A stretch of 64,000 nucleotides of DNA from an uncultured Algibacter sp. (lineage in GTDB: Bacteria > Bacteroidota > Bacteroidia > Flavobacteriales > Flavobacteriaceae), in the NCBI RefSeq assembly GCF_947487605.1, contig NZ_CANKXK010000008.1, positions 1-64,000 on the forward strand. Reading direction: 5' to 3'. This document shows positions 27,673-36,791 of this stretch, piece after piece. The notes beneath the pieces are model-generated. The model saw only the letters and a list, made by a program, of their open reading frames with translations. It was not told the origin of the DNA and ran no database searches. Made by a program: the position numbers and the translations under genes. Every line of letters starts with the position of its first letter. Position 1 is the stretch's first letter.

Positions 27673-27693
27673 AGCCCTGAAATACTTCAGAGC
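27673..27693 (-). terminator. Terminator of the Zn-peptidase gene
   Basis: The hairpin AGCCCTGAA...TTCAGAGC has an A-run on its left (minus-strand T-run). It is identical in sequence to the hairpin at 25811-25831. Confidence 0.65.
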
Positions 27694-27716
27694 TTATATG
27701 TTTTATCAATTAGTTT

Positions 27717-28412
27717 TTAATCTCTTCCTCCAAATACTTGAAGTGCCCAATACACTAGAGATGCCAGTGCACCTAAAGCTGCTACAAGATATGTTCTTGC
27801 CGCCCATTTAAGCGCATCTTCGGATCCAGCATATTCTTGCTGAGATACCATGTTTTTATTTTTTAACCAAGCTAGAGCACGATTACTAGCATCGTATTCT
27901 ACAGGCAATGTGATAAAACTAAATAAGGTTGCAAAACCCATCATGACTAAACCTGCAACAGCTACGTAATAACCAAAACCAAGTCCTGCAGCGGCTCCTA
28001 ACATTAATCCACCTATAACGACCCATTGAGACATTCCCGAAGTTACGCTTACTACTGGCACTAATGCAGAACGCATCTTTAACCATTCGTAAGCTTGAGC
28101 GTGTTGCACTGCATGTCCGCACTCGTGAGCCGCCACTGCTGCTGCTGCTGCGTTACGTTGATTGTAAACCGACTCACTTAAATTAACTGTTTTGTTTTTT
28201 GGGTTATAATGGTCTGTTAATTGACCTGGTGTAGAAATAACCTCAACATCATTAATACCATGATCTGCTAACATTTTTTCGGCAATTTCTGCCCCACTCA
28301 TGCCATTACGTAGCTGAACTTGTGAATACTTTTTAAACTTACGCTTTAAAGTGCTACTCACTAACCAGCTAACTAAGGTAATAGCTCCAATTAATATATA
28401 ATATCCTATCAT
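27717..28412 (-). CDS. Membrane zinc metallopeptidase (YugP-like)
   Basis: A 231-residue integral membrane protein of the Zn_peptidase_2 family. The zinc motif HECGH is at about 96-100 in AAVAAHECGHAVQH. It has an N-terminal membrane helix and three more hydrophobic segments after residue 115. LPVEYDASNRALAWL is the conserved downstream motif that supplies the third metal ligand. Substrates are unknown. Confidence 0.88.
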   Translation of the reverse strand: MIGYYILIGAITLVSWLVSSTLKRKFKKYSQVQLRNGMSGAEIAEKMLADHGINDVEVISTPGQLTDHYNPKNKTVNLSESVYNQRNAAAAAVAAHECGHAVQHAQAYEWLKMRSALVPVVSVTSGMSQWVVIGGLMLGAAAGLGFGYYVAVAGLVMMGFATLFSFITLPVEYDASNRALAWLKNKNMVSQQEYAGSEDALKWAARTYLVAALGALASLVYWALQVFGGRD

Positions 28413-28492
28413 TTTTTAAATTTTTAATTCTGAAATAAATATAGCAATAATTACACCAATATTTAACGCTGAAAGTTTGTCAGTCGTATTAA

Positions 28493-28753
28493 TTAATTCT
28501 TACCGTATTTAATTTTAAAATAAAGCAATAGAAAAGAAGAGACAACTGTTATAATATTTGCAAAAATCATAGATGGGCTTTCCAATAAAATACCATATAC
28601 CAACCATGCTACTATACCAATAAAAAAGATTATAAGCATGGGTAATGACAAGCTAGAAACGTCTTTTGTTTTCCAAGTTTTATAAACTTGTGGTAAAAAT
28701 GCTCCTGTGGTTAAAATGGCTGCAATAAAGCCTATAATTTCTGTATAATCCAT
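28493..28753 (-). CDS. SemiSWEET-type sugar transporter
   Basis: An 86-residue three-helix membrane protein with the PQ-loop signature FLPQVYKTWKTKDVSSLSLPM. SemiSWEETs work as dimers and passively move small sugars across the membrane. The full length is typical. The gene lies 18 bp after the preceding lipoprotein gene and probably ends an operon starting at leuS. Confidence 0.88.
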   Translation of the reverse strand: MDYTEIIGFIAAILTTGAFLPQVYKTWKTKDVSSLSLPMLIIFFIGIVAWLVYGILLESPSMIFANIITVVSSFLLLYFKIKYGKN

Positions 28754-28771
28754 ACTATATAAATATGGTAT

Positions 28772-29263
28772 CTAACCAAATTCATTATATGGGTCGTAAG
28801 GTACACCAGTAAATTCTAAAACATCTATGTCGCCATCATCATCATAATCTACTTCAACTTGATAAATAAACTTAGCACTATCAACATCTATAATTTTATA
28901 AATAAGCACCAGTACCTCCCCAAAATAGAGACTTATTTCATCCCCATTTAACTCCCATTCTAAACCGGTTGATGACAATGCACACTCCGCGCAAATATCG
29001 CAATTTGTAACAACCCGTTCTTCAAAATCAAATTCTTTCCCTTCAGAATTATAGAACTGAAACAAGTCTTTTTCACAACCATCAGTATGTTGGTATTGAA
29101 ATACCTGATCGTTTATTTTTACAGTATCATAAGCCCATGAGCCAATTATAGCTTCCAGAAAATAAGCTTCTCTTGGATCTGTTTCCTGTTCATTACTAGT
29201 ATCATCACTAGACGAGCAAGCTAAAAAACTAAAAACAATAAAGTAATATGCTATTTTTCTCAT
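28772..29263 (-). CDS. Lipocalin-like lipoprotein
   Basis: A 163-residue predicted lipoprotein with signal MRKIAYYFIVFSFLAC (Cys16) and an SSSDD sorting region. The rest, beginning with IIGSWAYDTVKINDQV and with four internal cysteines including CDICAEC, looks like a small beta-barrel of the lipocalin-like type common in Flavobacteriia. It starts 3 bp after the leuS stop. Function unknown. Confidence 0.72.
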   Translation of the reverse strand: MRKIAYYFIVFSFLACSSSDDTSNEQETDPREAYFLEAIIGSWAYDTVKINDQVFQYQHTDGCEKDLFQFYNSEGKEFDFEERVVTNCDICAECALSSTGLEWELNGDEISLYFGEVLVLIYKIIDVDSAKFIYQVEVDYDDDGDIDVLEFTGVPYDPYNEFG

Positions 29264-29266
29264 TTG

Positions 29267-32203
29267 TTATCCTACAATATTTACAATCTTCCCAGGCACC
29301 ACAATCACCTTTTTAGGGGTTCGACCTGCTAATTGTTCCTTTGTTTTTTCGTGTTCTAATACTGCTTCTTCAATGGCGTCTTTACTCATATCTAAAGGCA
29401 GTTCCATAGTAAAACGCATTTTTCCATTAAATGAAATCGGGTAATTCTTGCTGCTTTCTACCAAATGGCTTGCATCAAACTCTGGGAATGGTGCTGTTGA
29501 AATAGACTCGTTATACCCCAACTGACTCCATAACTCCTCAGCAATATGTGGCGCATAAGGCGAAATTAAAACCAATAAGGGTTCTAAAATATCCTTTGAT
29601 GTGCATTTTTGAGCTGTTAATTCATTAACTGCAATCATAAAAGTGGACACCGATGTGTTAAACGAAAAGTTCTCAATATCCTCTTGAACTTTTTTAATGG
29701 TTTTGTGTAATGTCTTTAGATTGTCTTTTGTTGGTGTAGCGTCTGAAACTTTCAATCCGTTATCATCGGCATATAATTTCCAAAGCTTTTTAAGGAAACT
29801 GTGCACGCCAGTAATACCTGCGGTATTCCAAGGTTTGTATTGTTCTAAAGGGCCTAAAAACATTTCGTAAAGACGCAAACTGTCTGCACCATAATCTGTG
29901 ACAATGTTGTCTGGATTGACAACGTTGTATTTGGATTTGGACATTTTTTCGACTTCGCGCTTTACTTTGAAAGTGCCATCTTCTTCACAAATAAACTCAG
30001 CATTTTTATATTCTTCTCTCCAGTTTTTGAAAGCTTCAATATCTAATTCATCGGATGAATTTACAAATGACACATCTGTATGAATTGAATTAAATCCGAT
30101 TATGAGGTCTGGTTTTCCTATTTTATCTACAATCAAATTCACTGAATCAACAACTTTATTAGTATCCTTAGAACTAGAAATAATATCAGCTACCCCTTTC
30201 GAAACATAAACATTGGGATAATCATTAACTCTATAAACAAAAGCACTAGTCCCCAAAATCATTCCTTGGTTAATCAGTTTTTTAGCATACTCATCAACAG
30301 GGACAACGCCTTTATCAAACAAGAATTTTTGCCAAAACCGCGAGTATAATAAATGCCCTGTGGCATGCTCGCTTCCGCCTATATATAAATCTACATCTTG
30401 CCAATAGTCCATCGCTTCTTTTGAAGCCATTTCATTTTGGTTATCAGGATCCATATAGCGGTTAAAATACCACGAACTTCCTGCCCACCCTGGCATGGTG
30501 TTTAACTCTAATGGAAAAATCGTTTCGTTATCAATCAAATCATTTGAAACCACTTTATTATTTATGGTATCCCATGCCCAAACAGTGGCATTCCCTAATG
30601 GCGGTTCGCCAGTTTCGGTTGGCAAATACTTTTCAACTTCTGGGAGTTTTATTGGTAAATGTTCTGCATCAATCATTTGTGGCATCCCATTTACATAATA
30701 CACAGGAAAAGGTTCTCCCCAATAACGCTGACGACTAAATACGGCATCACGCAAACGGTAATTGGTTTTTCCTTCACCTTGCCCCATTTGCTCCAATTCG
30801 TAAATAGCACGTTTGGTGGCTTTTTTATAATTCATCCCGTTAAGAAAATCACTATTTGCAATAACGGTTTTGTCTTTATCGGCAAAGGCTTCTTCAGAAA
30901 TATCTACCCCTTCAAAAATATTAGGAATTGGAATATTAAAATGTTTTGCAAAATCATAATCACGTTGATCTCCAGATGGTACAGACATAACAGCTCCAGT
31001 TCCATACCCAGCCAATACGTAATCGCCTATCCAAATAGGGATAGGTGCTTTTGTAAACGGATGTTCTGCATAAGCCCCAGTAAAAGCTCCTGTTATGGTT
31101 TTTACATCTGCCATTCTATCGCGTTCGCTTCGTTTTGCTGTAGCTGCTATATAAGCTTCAACTTCGGCTTTTTGTTCTGGTGTTGTAATTTTTGAAACTA
31201 GATCGTGCTCTGGTGCTAAAGTCATAAAACTAACACCAAAAATTGTATCAGGGCGGGTTGTAAAAACTTCTATTTTATGAGATGCTTCGACAAGCTCAGC
31301 ATGACTATCGTTTTCATTGTTGGCTAAAACATTAAACGATACACTAGCTCCTACCGATTTCCCAATCCAGTTACGCTGGCTCTCCTTTAAAGAATCGGTC
31401 CAATCAATTTTATCTAAACCTTGAAGTAAACGTTCTGCATAGGCAGAAATTCGCATACTCCATTGGGTCATTTTTTTTCTAATTACAGGATGCCCACCAC
31501 GTTCTGAAACGCCATTTACTATTTCATCGTTTGCTAAAACCGTTCCTAAAGCTGGACACCAGTTTACCTCCGTTTCAGCCAAATAGGTTAAACGGTATTG
31601 CAATAAAATTTGTTGTTGCTTTACCGAGTCAAAACCGTTCCATGCTTCAGCAGAAAATGGTTCAATATTATCGTCACAAACAGCATTCACATTTGCATTC
31701 CCTTCCGAAGAAAAAATACGTTCTAATTCTGAAATATCTTCCGCTTTATCACTTTCATTATTATACCACGAGTTGAACAATTGAATAAAAATCCACTGCG
31801 TCCATTTATAATAACTTGGGTCTGAGGTACGCACCTCACGAGACCAATCGAATGAAAATCCTATTTGATCCAATTGACGACGATAGGTTTTAATATTTTC
31901 AGCGGTAGTAATTGCAGGGTGTTGCCCTGTTTGAATAGCATACTGTTCAGCTGGCAACCCAAAACTATCGTAACCTTGTGGATGCAACACATTAAATCCT
32001 TGATGACGTTTATAACGCGCATAAATATCGGAAGCAATATACCCCAACGGATGCCCAACATGCAAGCCCGCACCACTTGGATAAGGAAACATATCCAAAA
32101 CATAATATTTTGGTTTATCGCTATTATTTTCGGCTTTAAATGTTTGGTTCTCTGCCCAATATTTTTGCCATTTGGCTTCTATCTCGTTGAAATGGTATTT
32201 CAT
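29267..32203 (-). CDS. leuS: Leucyl-tRNA synthetase, with a repeat-derived insertion
   Basis: A 978-residue class I synthetase charging tRNA-Leu. The HIGH-type motif is in FPYPSGAGLHVGHPLGY and the KMSKS loop in VEKMSKSKYNVVNPD. The CP1 editing domain has TTRPDTIFGVSFM. Residues about 300-308 (SHAELVEAS) are the in-frame translation of a genomic palindromic repeat sitting just before the editing-domain TTRPDT motif. The long frame extends nine codons upstream to 32230, but MKYHFNEIEAKWQKYW is the family start. Confidence 0.95.
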   Translation of the reverse strand: MKYHFNEIEAKWQKYWAENQTFKAENNSDKPKYYVLDMFPYPSGAGLHVGHPLGYIASDIYARYKRHQGFNVLHPQGYDSFGLPAEQYAIQTGQHPAITTAENIKTYRRQLDQIGFSFDWSREVRTSDPSYYKWTQWIFIQLFNSWYNNESDKAEDISELERIFSSEGNANVNAVCDDNIEPFSAEAWNGFDSVKQQQILLQYRLTYLAETEVNWCPALGTVLANDEIVNGVSERGGHPVIRKKMTQWSMRISAYAERLLQGLDKIDWTDSLKESQRNWIGKSVGASVSFNVLANNENDSHAELVEASHKIEVFTTRPDTIFGVSFMTLAPEHDLVSKITTPEQKAEVEAYIAATAKRSERDRMADVKTITGAFTGAYAEHPFTKAPIPIWIGDYVLAGYGTGAVMSVPSGDQRDYDFAKHFNIPIPNIFEGVDISEEAFADKDKTVIANSDFLNGMNYKKATKRAIYELEQMGQGEGKTNYRLRDAVFSRQRYWGEPFPVYYVNGMPQMIDAEHLPIKLPEVEKYLPTETGEPPLGNATVWAWDTINNKVVSNDLIDNETIFPLELNTMPGWAGSSWYFNRYMDPDNQNEMASKEAMDYWQDVDLYIGGSEHATGHLLYSRFWQKFLFDKGVVPVDEYAKKLINQGMILGTSAFVYRVNDYPNVYVSKGVADIISSSKDTNKVVDSVNLIVDKIGKPDLIIGFNSIHTDVSFVNSSDELDIEAFKNWREEYKNAEFICEEDGTFKVKREVEKMSKSKYNVVNPDNIVTDYGADSLRLYEMFLGPLEQYKPWNTAGITGVHSFLKKLWKLYADDNGLKVSDATPTKDNLKTLHKTIKKVQEDIENFSFNTSVSTFMIAVNELTAQKCTSKDILEPLLVLISPYAPHIAEELWSQLGYNESISTAPFPEFDASHLVESSKNYPISFNGKMRFTMELPLDMSKDAIEEAVLEHEKTKEQLAGRTPKKVIVVPGKIVNIVG
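31281..31305 (-). repeat. Palindromic repeat embedded in leuS
   Basis: On the minus strand this reads GTCATGCTGAGC...GAAGCATC, a 25-bp palindromic unit of the kind otherwise found between genes (compare 48647-48672). It is read through in frame as SHAELVEAS. Confidence 0.8.
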
Positions 32204-32225
32204 TATAGTATTAATAAAGGTTCTT

Positions 32226-32458
32226 GTCATTGCGAAGGAGGTACGACTGTGGCAATCTTTTAGTTAAAAATTCAATAGAAAAGATTCCCGCGCTTCGCTC
32301 GGAATGACAGATTTTAAAAGCGCAAATTTAAACTTATTATAACAATGTTGAAAGTTTAAACGTTGTAATCCTGAAACATCAGTAATTATTTTAAATTTTG
32401 TATTTGAAAACAAAAAATTGCATTTAAATAAAAGGATTCCCGCTTTCACGGGAATAAC
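32226..32458. repeat. Three palindromic repeats upstream of leuS and ftsX
   Basis: The 342-bp spacer holds a GTCATTGCG...GCAATCTTTT unit (32226-32260), an opposed AGATTCCCGCG...GGAATGAC unit (32282-32308) and a GGATTCCCG...CGGGAATAAC unit (32434-32458). The first two form an inverted doublet. No clear promoter consensus was seen for either flanking gene. Confidence 0.8.
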
Positions 32459-32545
32459 AAATTCAATTGAAACCAAAAGACTTATGCCTTTTGAAGTTTC
32501 TTTTCATATACTTTATTATTTTTACAGCATTAATCCAACAACTTT

Positions 32546-33424
32546 ATGAGTTCATCCTTTGAAAAGCACCAAAAACGAAAACTTGTTTCTTCATACTTTT
32601 CGGTTGTTTTAAGTATTGCCTTAGTATTATTCTTATTAGGATTATTGGGTCTTTTGGTACTTAATGCTAAAAAAGTGTCGGATCATTTTAAGGAGCAGGT
32701 AGTCGTAACTATCTATTTAAAAGATTCTGCTAAGGATGTTGAAAAAAAACAGCTTGAGAAAAGTTTAGCGATGTCTGATTATGTGAAGTCTACAGAATAC
32801 GTGTCTAAAGAACAGGCTGCTGAATTTATGAAAGCTGAAAATGGTGAAGATTTTATGGATTTTGTTGGTTATAATCCGCTTCAAAACTCAATAGACGTGC
32901 ATCTAAAAGCAGATTTTGTAACCTCTGAACAACTTGAAAAAATTTCTGCCGAAGCCCTTAGCAAAAACTTTGTAGATGAAGTTTCTTATGACAATGATTT
33001 AGTTAACCTTATGAACGATAACGTTAAAAAAATAAGCTTTTGGGTATTATTTATTAGTGCCATATTTACTTTAATAGCTGTTTTATTAATTAATAGTTCC
33101 ATAAGGCTAGCGGTGTATTCTAAAAGATTTACCATTAAAACTATGCAAATGGTTGGTGCAACAAAGCAGTTTATTAGAAGACCTTTTGTTTGGAAAAGCA
33201 TCAAACTTGGCATTATTGGTGCTGTTTTAGCACTTATTGGGATGGCTTTTGTACTATACTATTTAAACCGCACTTTCCCTGAGTTAGGTTTATTAAACAA
33301 ACCTTTTTTGGTTGTTCTACTTTTTGTGTTCGTTTTTGGATTGGGTATTATTATTACTTGGATAAGCACACATTTTGCAACCCAACGCTTCTTGAATTTA
33401 AAAACAGACCAGTTGTATTATTGA
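32546..33424 (+). CDS. ftsX: Cell division protein FtsX
   Basis: A 292-residue permease-like partner of the ATPase FtsE, linking divisome assembly to peptidoglycan hydrolase activation. Four membrane segments are visible: residues 18-40, about 165-185, 215-240 and 260-285. A periplasmic domain lies between the first two (VVTIYLKDSAKDVE, NPLQNSIDVHLKADF). ftsE is not adjacent. It heads the ftsX-DUF3098-uppP-truB cluster conserved in Bacteroidota. Confidence 0.92.
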   Translation: MSSSFEKHQKRKLVSSYFSVVLSIALVLFLLGLLGLLVLNAKKVSDHFKEQVVVTIYLKDSAKDVEKKQLEKSLAMSDYVKSTEYVSKEQAAEFMKAENGEDFMDFVGYNPLQNSIDVHLKADFVTSEQLEKISAEALSKNFVDEVSYDNDLVNLMNDNVKKISFWVLFISAIFTLIAVLLINSSIRLAVYSKRFTIKTMQMVGATKQFIRRPFVWKSIKLGIIGAVLALIGMAFVLYYLNRTFPELGLLNKPFLVVLLFVFVFGLGIIITWISTHFATQRFLNLKTDQLYY

Positions 33425-33493
33425 TTTTATAAAAACCTTAAGATTATCATATAAATAAATTGAGTTAATTTGCACTGTTGAATATCATATAAA

Positions 33494-33748
33494 ATGGGAG
33501 AGAAAAAACGTAAAGAAAACACAAAACCAGTTTTTGTTTTTGGAAAGAAAAACTACAAATTTATGTTTATTGGTTTAGCTTGTATTGCCATTGGTTTTAT
33601 ATTAATGTCTGGAGGAGGAAGTGACGACCCAAATGTTTTTAACCCTGAAATATTTTCTTGGACACGTATTCGTTTAGCACCAACTTTAGTGTTGATTGGC
33701 TTTGGTATTCAGATCTATGCTATTTTATTGAATCCAGATAAGAAGTAA
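33494..33748 (+). CDS. DUF3098 membrane protein
   Basis: An 84-residue protein with two hydrophobic helices (YKFMFIGLACIAIGFILMSG and TLVLIGFGIQIYAIL) joined by the conserved DPNVFNPEIFSWTRIRLAP loop. It matches DUF3098, of unknown function. The stop overlaps the uppP start by one base (TAATG), and the position between ftsX and uppP suggests a role in envelope biogenesis. Confidence 0.85.
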   Translation: MGEKKRKENTKPVFVFGKKNYKFMFIGLACIAIGFILMSGGGSDDPNVFNPEIFSWTRIRLAPTLVLIGFGIQIYAILLNPDKK

Positions 33749-34542
33749 TGGATATTTTAGACGCAATCATTCTTGGTATAATTCAAGGACTTACCGAATT
33801 TTTACCAGTCTCTTCTAGTGGGCATTTAGAATTAGGTAAAGCAATTCTGGGTGATAATTCTGTACCAGAAGAAAGCTTACTATTTACAGTAGTGCTTCAT
33901 TTTGCAACAGCATTAAGTACTATTGTTGTTTTTAGAAAAGATATTTTAGATTTAATTAAAGGCGCTCTTAAGTTTAAATGGAATGATGATTTACAGTTTA
34001 TTTCTAAAATTGCAGTTTCTATGATTCCAGCTGTTATTGTTGGTTTATTTTTTGAAGAACAATTGGAAGCACTTTTTGGCGGTAATATTCTATTGGTAGG
34101 CTGTATGCTAATTGTTACAGCCATTTTATTATACTTAGCAGACAAAGCAAAAGATACCAATAAAAAAGTATCGTTTAAAAATGCTTTTGTAATTGGAATT
34201 TCTCAAGCCATAGCTATGCTACCTGGAATTTCGCGTTCTGGAGCTACCATTTCAACATCGGTTTTATTAGGAAACGATAAAACTAAGGCTGCCCGTTTTT
34301 CATTCTTAATGGTTGTCCCATTAATTTTTGGAAAAATTGCTAAAGATGTATTAAGTGGTGATTTAACTTATGATTCAGGAAACTTTACAGCATTATCTAT
34401 TGGTTTTATAGCCGCTTTTATTGCGGGTTTGTTTGCTTGTACTTGGATGATCGCACTTGTTAAAAAAAGCAAGCTCACTTATTTTGCTATCTATTGTGTT
34501 ATTGTTGGTCTTGTTGCTATTTTATTTTCATTATTAAATTAA
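33748..34542 (+). CDS. uppP: Undecaprenyl-diphosphatase
   Basis: A 264-residue membrane enzyme of the BacA type that dephosphorylates undecaprenyl pyrophosphate, recycling the lipid carrier for peptidoglycan synthesis. The motif GLTEFLPVSSSGHLEL near the N-terminus and PGISRSGATIS near residue 157 carry the catalytic Glu, Ser and Arg. About eight membrane segments are present. It is translationally coupled to DUF3098 and followed after 1 bp by truB. Confidence 0.94.
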   Translation: MDILDAIILGIIQGLTEFLPVSSSGHLELGKAILGDNSVPEESLLFTVVLHFATALSTIVVFRKDILDLIKGALKFKWNDDLQFISKIAVSMIPAVIVGLFFEEQLEALFGGNILLVGCMLIVTAILLYLADKAKDTNKKVSFKNAFVIGISQAIAMLPGISRSGATISTSVLLGNDKTKAARFSFLMVVPLIFGKIAKDVLSGDLTYDSGNFTALSIGFIAAFIAGLFACTWMIALVKKSKLTYFAIYCVIVGLVAILFSLLN

Positions 34543-34543
34543 C

Positions 34544-35284
34544 ATGAAAACACTAGAAGACTACCAATCTGGTCAAGTTCTTTTAATAGATAAACCATTA
34601 AACTGGACCTCCTTTCAAGTTGTAAATAAACTGCGTTGGGAAATAAAACAAGCTTTTAAAATTAAAAAGATAAAAGTTGGGCATGCTGGTACCCTAGACC
34701 CATTAGCAACAGGATTATTAGTGCTTTGTACTGGTAAAATGACCAAACAAATAGATTCCTTCCAAGCACAGATTAAAGAATATACAGGCACTTTTGTAAT
34801 AGGCAGTACGACACCTTCTTTTGATCTAGAAACAGAAATAAATGAACGCTTTCCAACAGAACATATTACAGAAGATTTAATAAAAAAGACCACAAAACAG
34901 TTTACTGGTGAAATACAACAATTTCCACCAATATTTTCTGCTATTAAAAAAGATGGCAAACGCTTGTACGAATTCGCTAGAGCTGGCGAAGATGTTGAAA
35001 TAAAACCAAGAACGGTTCATATTTCAGAATTTGAAATTATTAAAATTGACACTTCGACGCAGTCTATCTTGAGCAAAGTCGAAGGGCTCAGTACTAGTTT
35101 AATAAATATTGAATTTAGAGTAATCTGTAGTAAAGGGACTTACATTCGTTCTTTAGCCAACGATTTTGGAAAAGCACTAAAATCTGGTGCACACTTATCT
35201 GCTCTTAGACGTACAAAAATTGGCAGCTTTAATCTCGATGAAGCCCTTAGTATAGAAGACTTTATAAGGACGCTAAAAGTCTAG
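34544..35284 (+). CDS. truB: tRNA pseudouridine-55 synthase, with a repeat-derived insertion
   Basis: A 246-residue enzyme making pseudouridine 55 in the T-loop of tRNAs. The catalytic Asp lies in GHAGTLDPLATGLL, followed by the KEYTGTF segment and the conserved FPPIFSAIKKDGKRLYEFAR and CSKGTYIRSLA motifs. Residues 170-185 (TSTQSILSKVEGLSTS) are unlike the family and are encoded by a palindromic repeat with CTTCGAC and GTCGAAG arms. The frame is kept, so the enzyme is probably functional. Confidence 0.94.
   Translation: MKTLEDYQSGQVLLIDKPLNWTSFQVVNKLRWEIKQAFKIKKIKVGHAGTLDPLATGLLVLCTGKMTKQIDSFQAQIKEYTGTFVIGSTTPSFDLETEINERFPTEHITEDLIKKTTKQFTGEIQQFPPIFSAIKKDGKRLYEFARAGEDVEIKPRTVHISEFEIIKIDTSTQSILSKVEGLSTSLINIEFRVICSKGTYIRSLANDFGKALKSGAHLSALRRTKIGSFNLDEALSIEDFIRTLKV
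35052..35084 (+). repeat. Palindromic repeat embedded in truB
   Basis: CTTCGAC at 35052-35058 and GTCGAAG at 35078-35084 form 7-bp arms, with a CTTGAGC segment between. It is related to the intergenic CCCTTCGAC...GCTCAGGG repeats at 38126 and 54520. It is read in frame within TruB. Confidence 0.72.
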
Positions 35285-35331
35285 ATTCTATAATTTTACG
35301 TATATTTCGTGAAGAATTGCTATAAATAAAC

Positions 35332-36060
35332 TTGGATTTGCACCTAACAGATCAACATAAAGCCCTACTTATAACGCTCCTAATATCGGGAACCGTTGTC
35401 ATGTCTGTTTTTAATTTAAGTCTTAAAAAACAGAGTGAATTCCTTTCTGAAAGTTATTATGAAGTCGAGCCTGAGGAAGAATTAACAGAAGAAGAAGTTA
35501 AACTACTTGAAGCACTAGAAAAATTAAATGCTAGTAAAGCTGAAACCAACAATGCTTTTAATGAAACACAACAAAGCAAGCAGTTCGCCCAAGCATACAA
35601 ACCCATTGCGCCTCCTGAAGACTACGAATATCCTAAATCGAACGCAGATAATTTAAGCGACGGTAGCAATCAAGAAACTAAAAAGCATGAACCTATAGAA
35701 CCTAGCATAGATAAGGATAAGTTATCTTCTTTTGATAAGGTAAACGATTTGCTTAAAAAACAGCAAGACGATGGTAACAATGCTAAAAGTACTATTAGTT
35801 TTTCTTTAAAAGACAGAACAAAAGTTCATATACCTATTCCAATTTATCTGTGCGAAGTCGATGGTAAAATTGTTGTAAATATTACTGTAAATGCAAAAGG
35901 TGGTGTTACAGATGCTTATGTTAATACCTCCTCTACTTCTTCGAACGAATGTTTAATTGAGCATGCCTTGGAATATGCTAAAGAGTCTTTATTTAGTGCC
36001 GACCCTTCCAAAACATCCCAAATTGGCTCAATTACCTTTTATTTTATTGGCAAACATTAG
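35332..36060 (+). CDS. TonB-like energy-transducer family protein
   Basis: A 242-residue protein with one N-terminal membrane helix (KALLITLLISGTVVMSVFNL) and a long acidic/Pro-containing periplasmic linker. The C-terminal region (VDGKIVVNITVNAKGGVTDAYVN...IGSITFYFIG) resembles a TonB C-terminal domain. No ATG precedes the helix, so a TTG at 35332 is the likely start. It may couple proton-motive force to an outer-membrane partner, but ExbB/ExbD are not nearby. The end overlaps the thioredoxin-like gene. Confidence 0.7.
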   Translation: MDLHLTDQHKALLITLLISGTVVMSVFNLSLKKQSEFLSESYYEVEPEEELTEEEVKLLEALEKLNASKAETNNAFNETQQSKQFAQAYKPIAPPEDYEYPKSNADNLSDGSNQETKKHEPIEPSIDKDKLSSFDKVNDLLKKQQDDGNNAKSTISFSLKDRTKVHIPIPIYLCEVDGKIVVNITVNAKGGVTDAYVNTSSTSSNECLIEHALEYAKESLFSADPSKTSQIGSITFYFIGKH

Positions 36061-36661
36061 GTTTTAGCTCACACAACATCTCTGTAACGTCTTCAATTAT
36101 ATTTTGACCTTTATCTTTATTATACCAATGCTGTAAATCCTCCTTAAACTCTGGAGTCAATTTGCCATACATAACCTTAAATCGATTAACATAACTTGTT
36201 GCTTCGCTTGGTCTTGGCCCGAAAGTATTTATAACCTCTCCCGAGGCATCATCAATCATAAGAAGTTTTGGAATAGCTCTATTACCATTAGTTAAAAAGG
36301 CTTCCATTAACTCTGGATTTTCATCTCTTAGAACTAATCTTAAATCAATATTACCTTTAAACTCAGCTAGCTTATTTAACACCGGAATTACATGTGCTGC
36401 ATCACCACACCAGCTTTCAGTAATCACTAACCAGGTTACTTTTTCATCAAATACATTTAAACGAGCTTTTATTTCCTCAGAAAGTTTTACTGTTTTATCC
36501 CAACGCTTCATACGTCTATTGTTAAGCTTTGTGTAATTTGCTAAAGCCTCTGTTTTCTCTAAACCTGTAGTAGAATTTTCTTCGGCTAATTGCTTAACTA
36601 AATCTCGATATGCTTGATAAGATATACTTTTCTGCAAGCTATTTTTAACAATTGAACTCAT
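36044..36661 (-). CDS. Thioredoxin-like family protein with incomplete CxxC
   Basis: A 205-residue protein. The thioredoxin-like core has VTWLVITESWCGDAAHVIPVLNKLAE, in which the second active-site cysteine is replaced (WCGDA), followed by the cis-Pro segment AIPKLLMID. The N-terminal 65 residues are helical. It could still act through one cysteine or as a binding module. The longer frame to 36706 passes a predicted -7 box, so MSSIVKNSLQK is the start. Confidence 0.8.
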   Translation of the reverse strand: MSSIVKNSLQKSISYQAYRDLVKQLAEENSTTGLEKTEALANYTKLNNRRMKRWDKTVKLSEEIKARLNVFDEKVTWLVITESWCGDAAHVIPVLNKLAEFKGNIDLRLVLRDENPELMEAFLTNGNRAIPKLLMIDDASGEVINTFGPRPSEATSYVNRFKVMYGKLTPEFKEDLQHWYNKDKGQNIIEDVTEMLCELKPNVCQ

Positions 36662-36681
36662 AATCTTATTTTTTGACCATA

Positions 36682-36689
36682 CAAAATTA
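36682..36689 (-). promoter_or_regulatory. -7 box (TAATTTTG) of the thioredoxin-like gene
   Basis: Exact TAnnTTTG match on the minus strand, 21 bp before the chosen ATG. Confidence 0.45.
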
Positions 36690-36791
36690 GTATCTTGGTA
36701 TTTCAATTAAGATGATATTTGTCATACTTAGTAATTAATACTTACTTTATTTAGATAACTGTTTTAAATGAGCTTATAACTTTTACTTATA

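Noticed and set aside
30495-31776. Several plus-strand open frames of 60-178 residues across leuS
   Set aside because: They lie antisense to the full-length, motif-rich leuS and their translations look low complexity and non-homologous.
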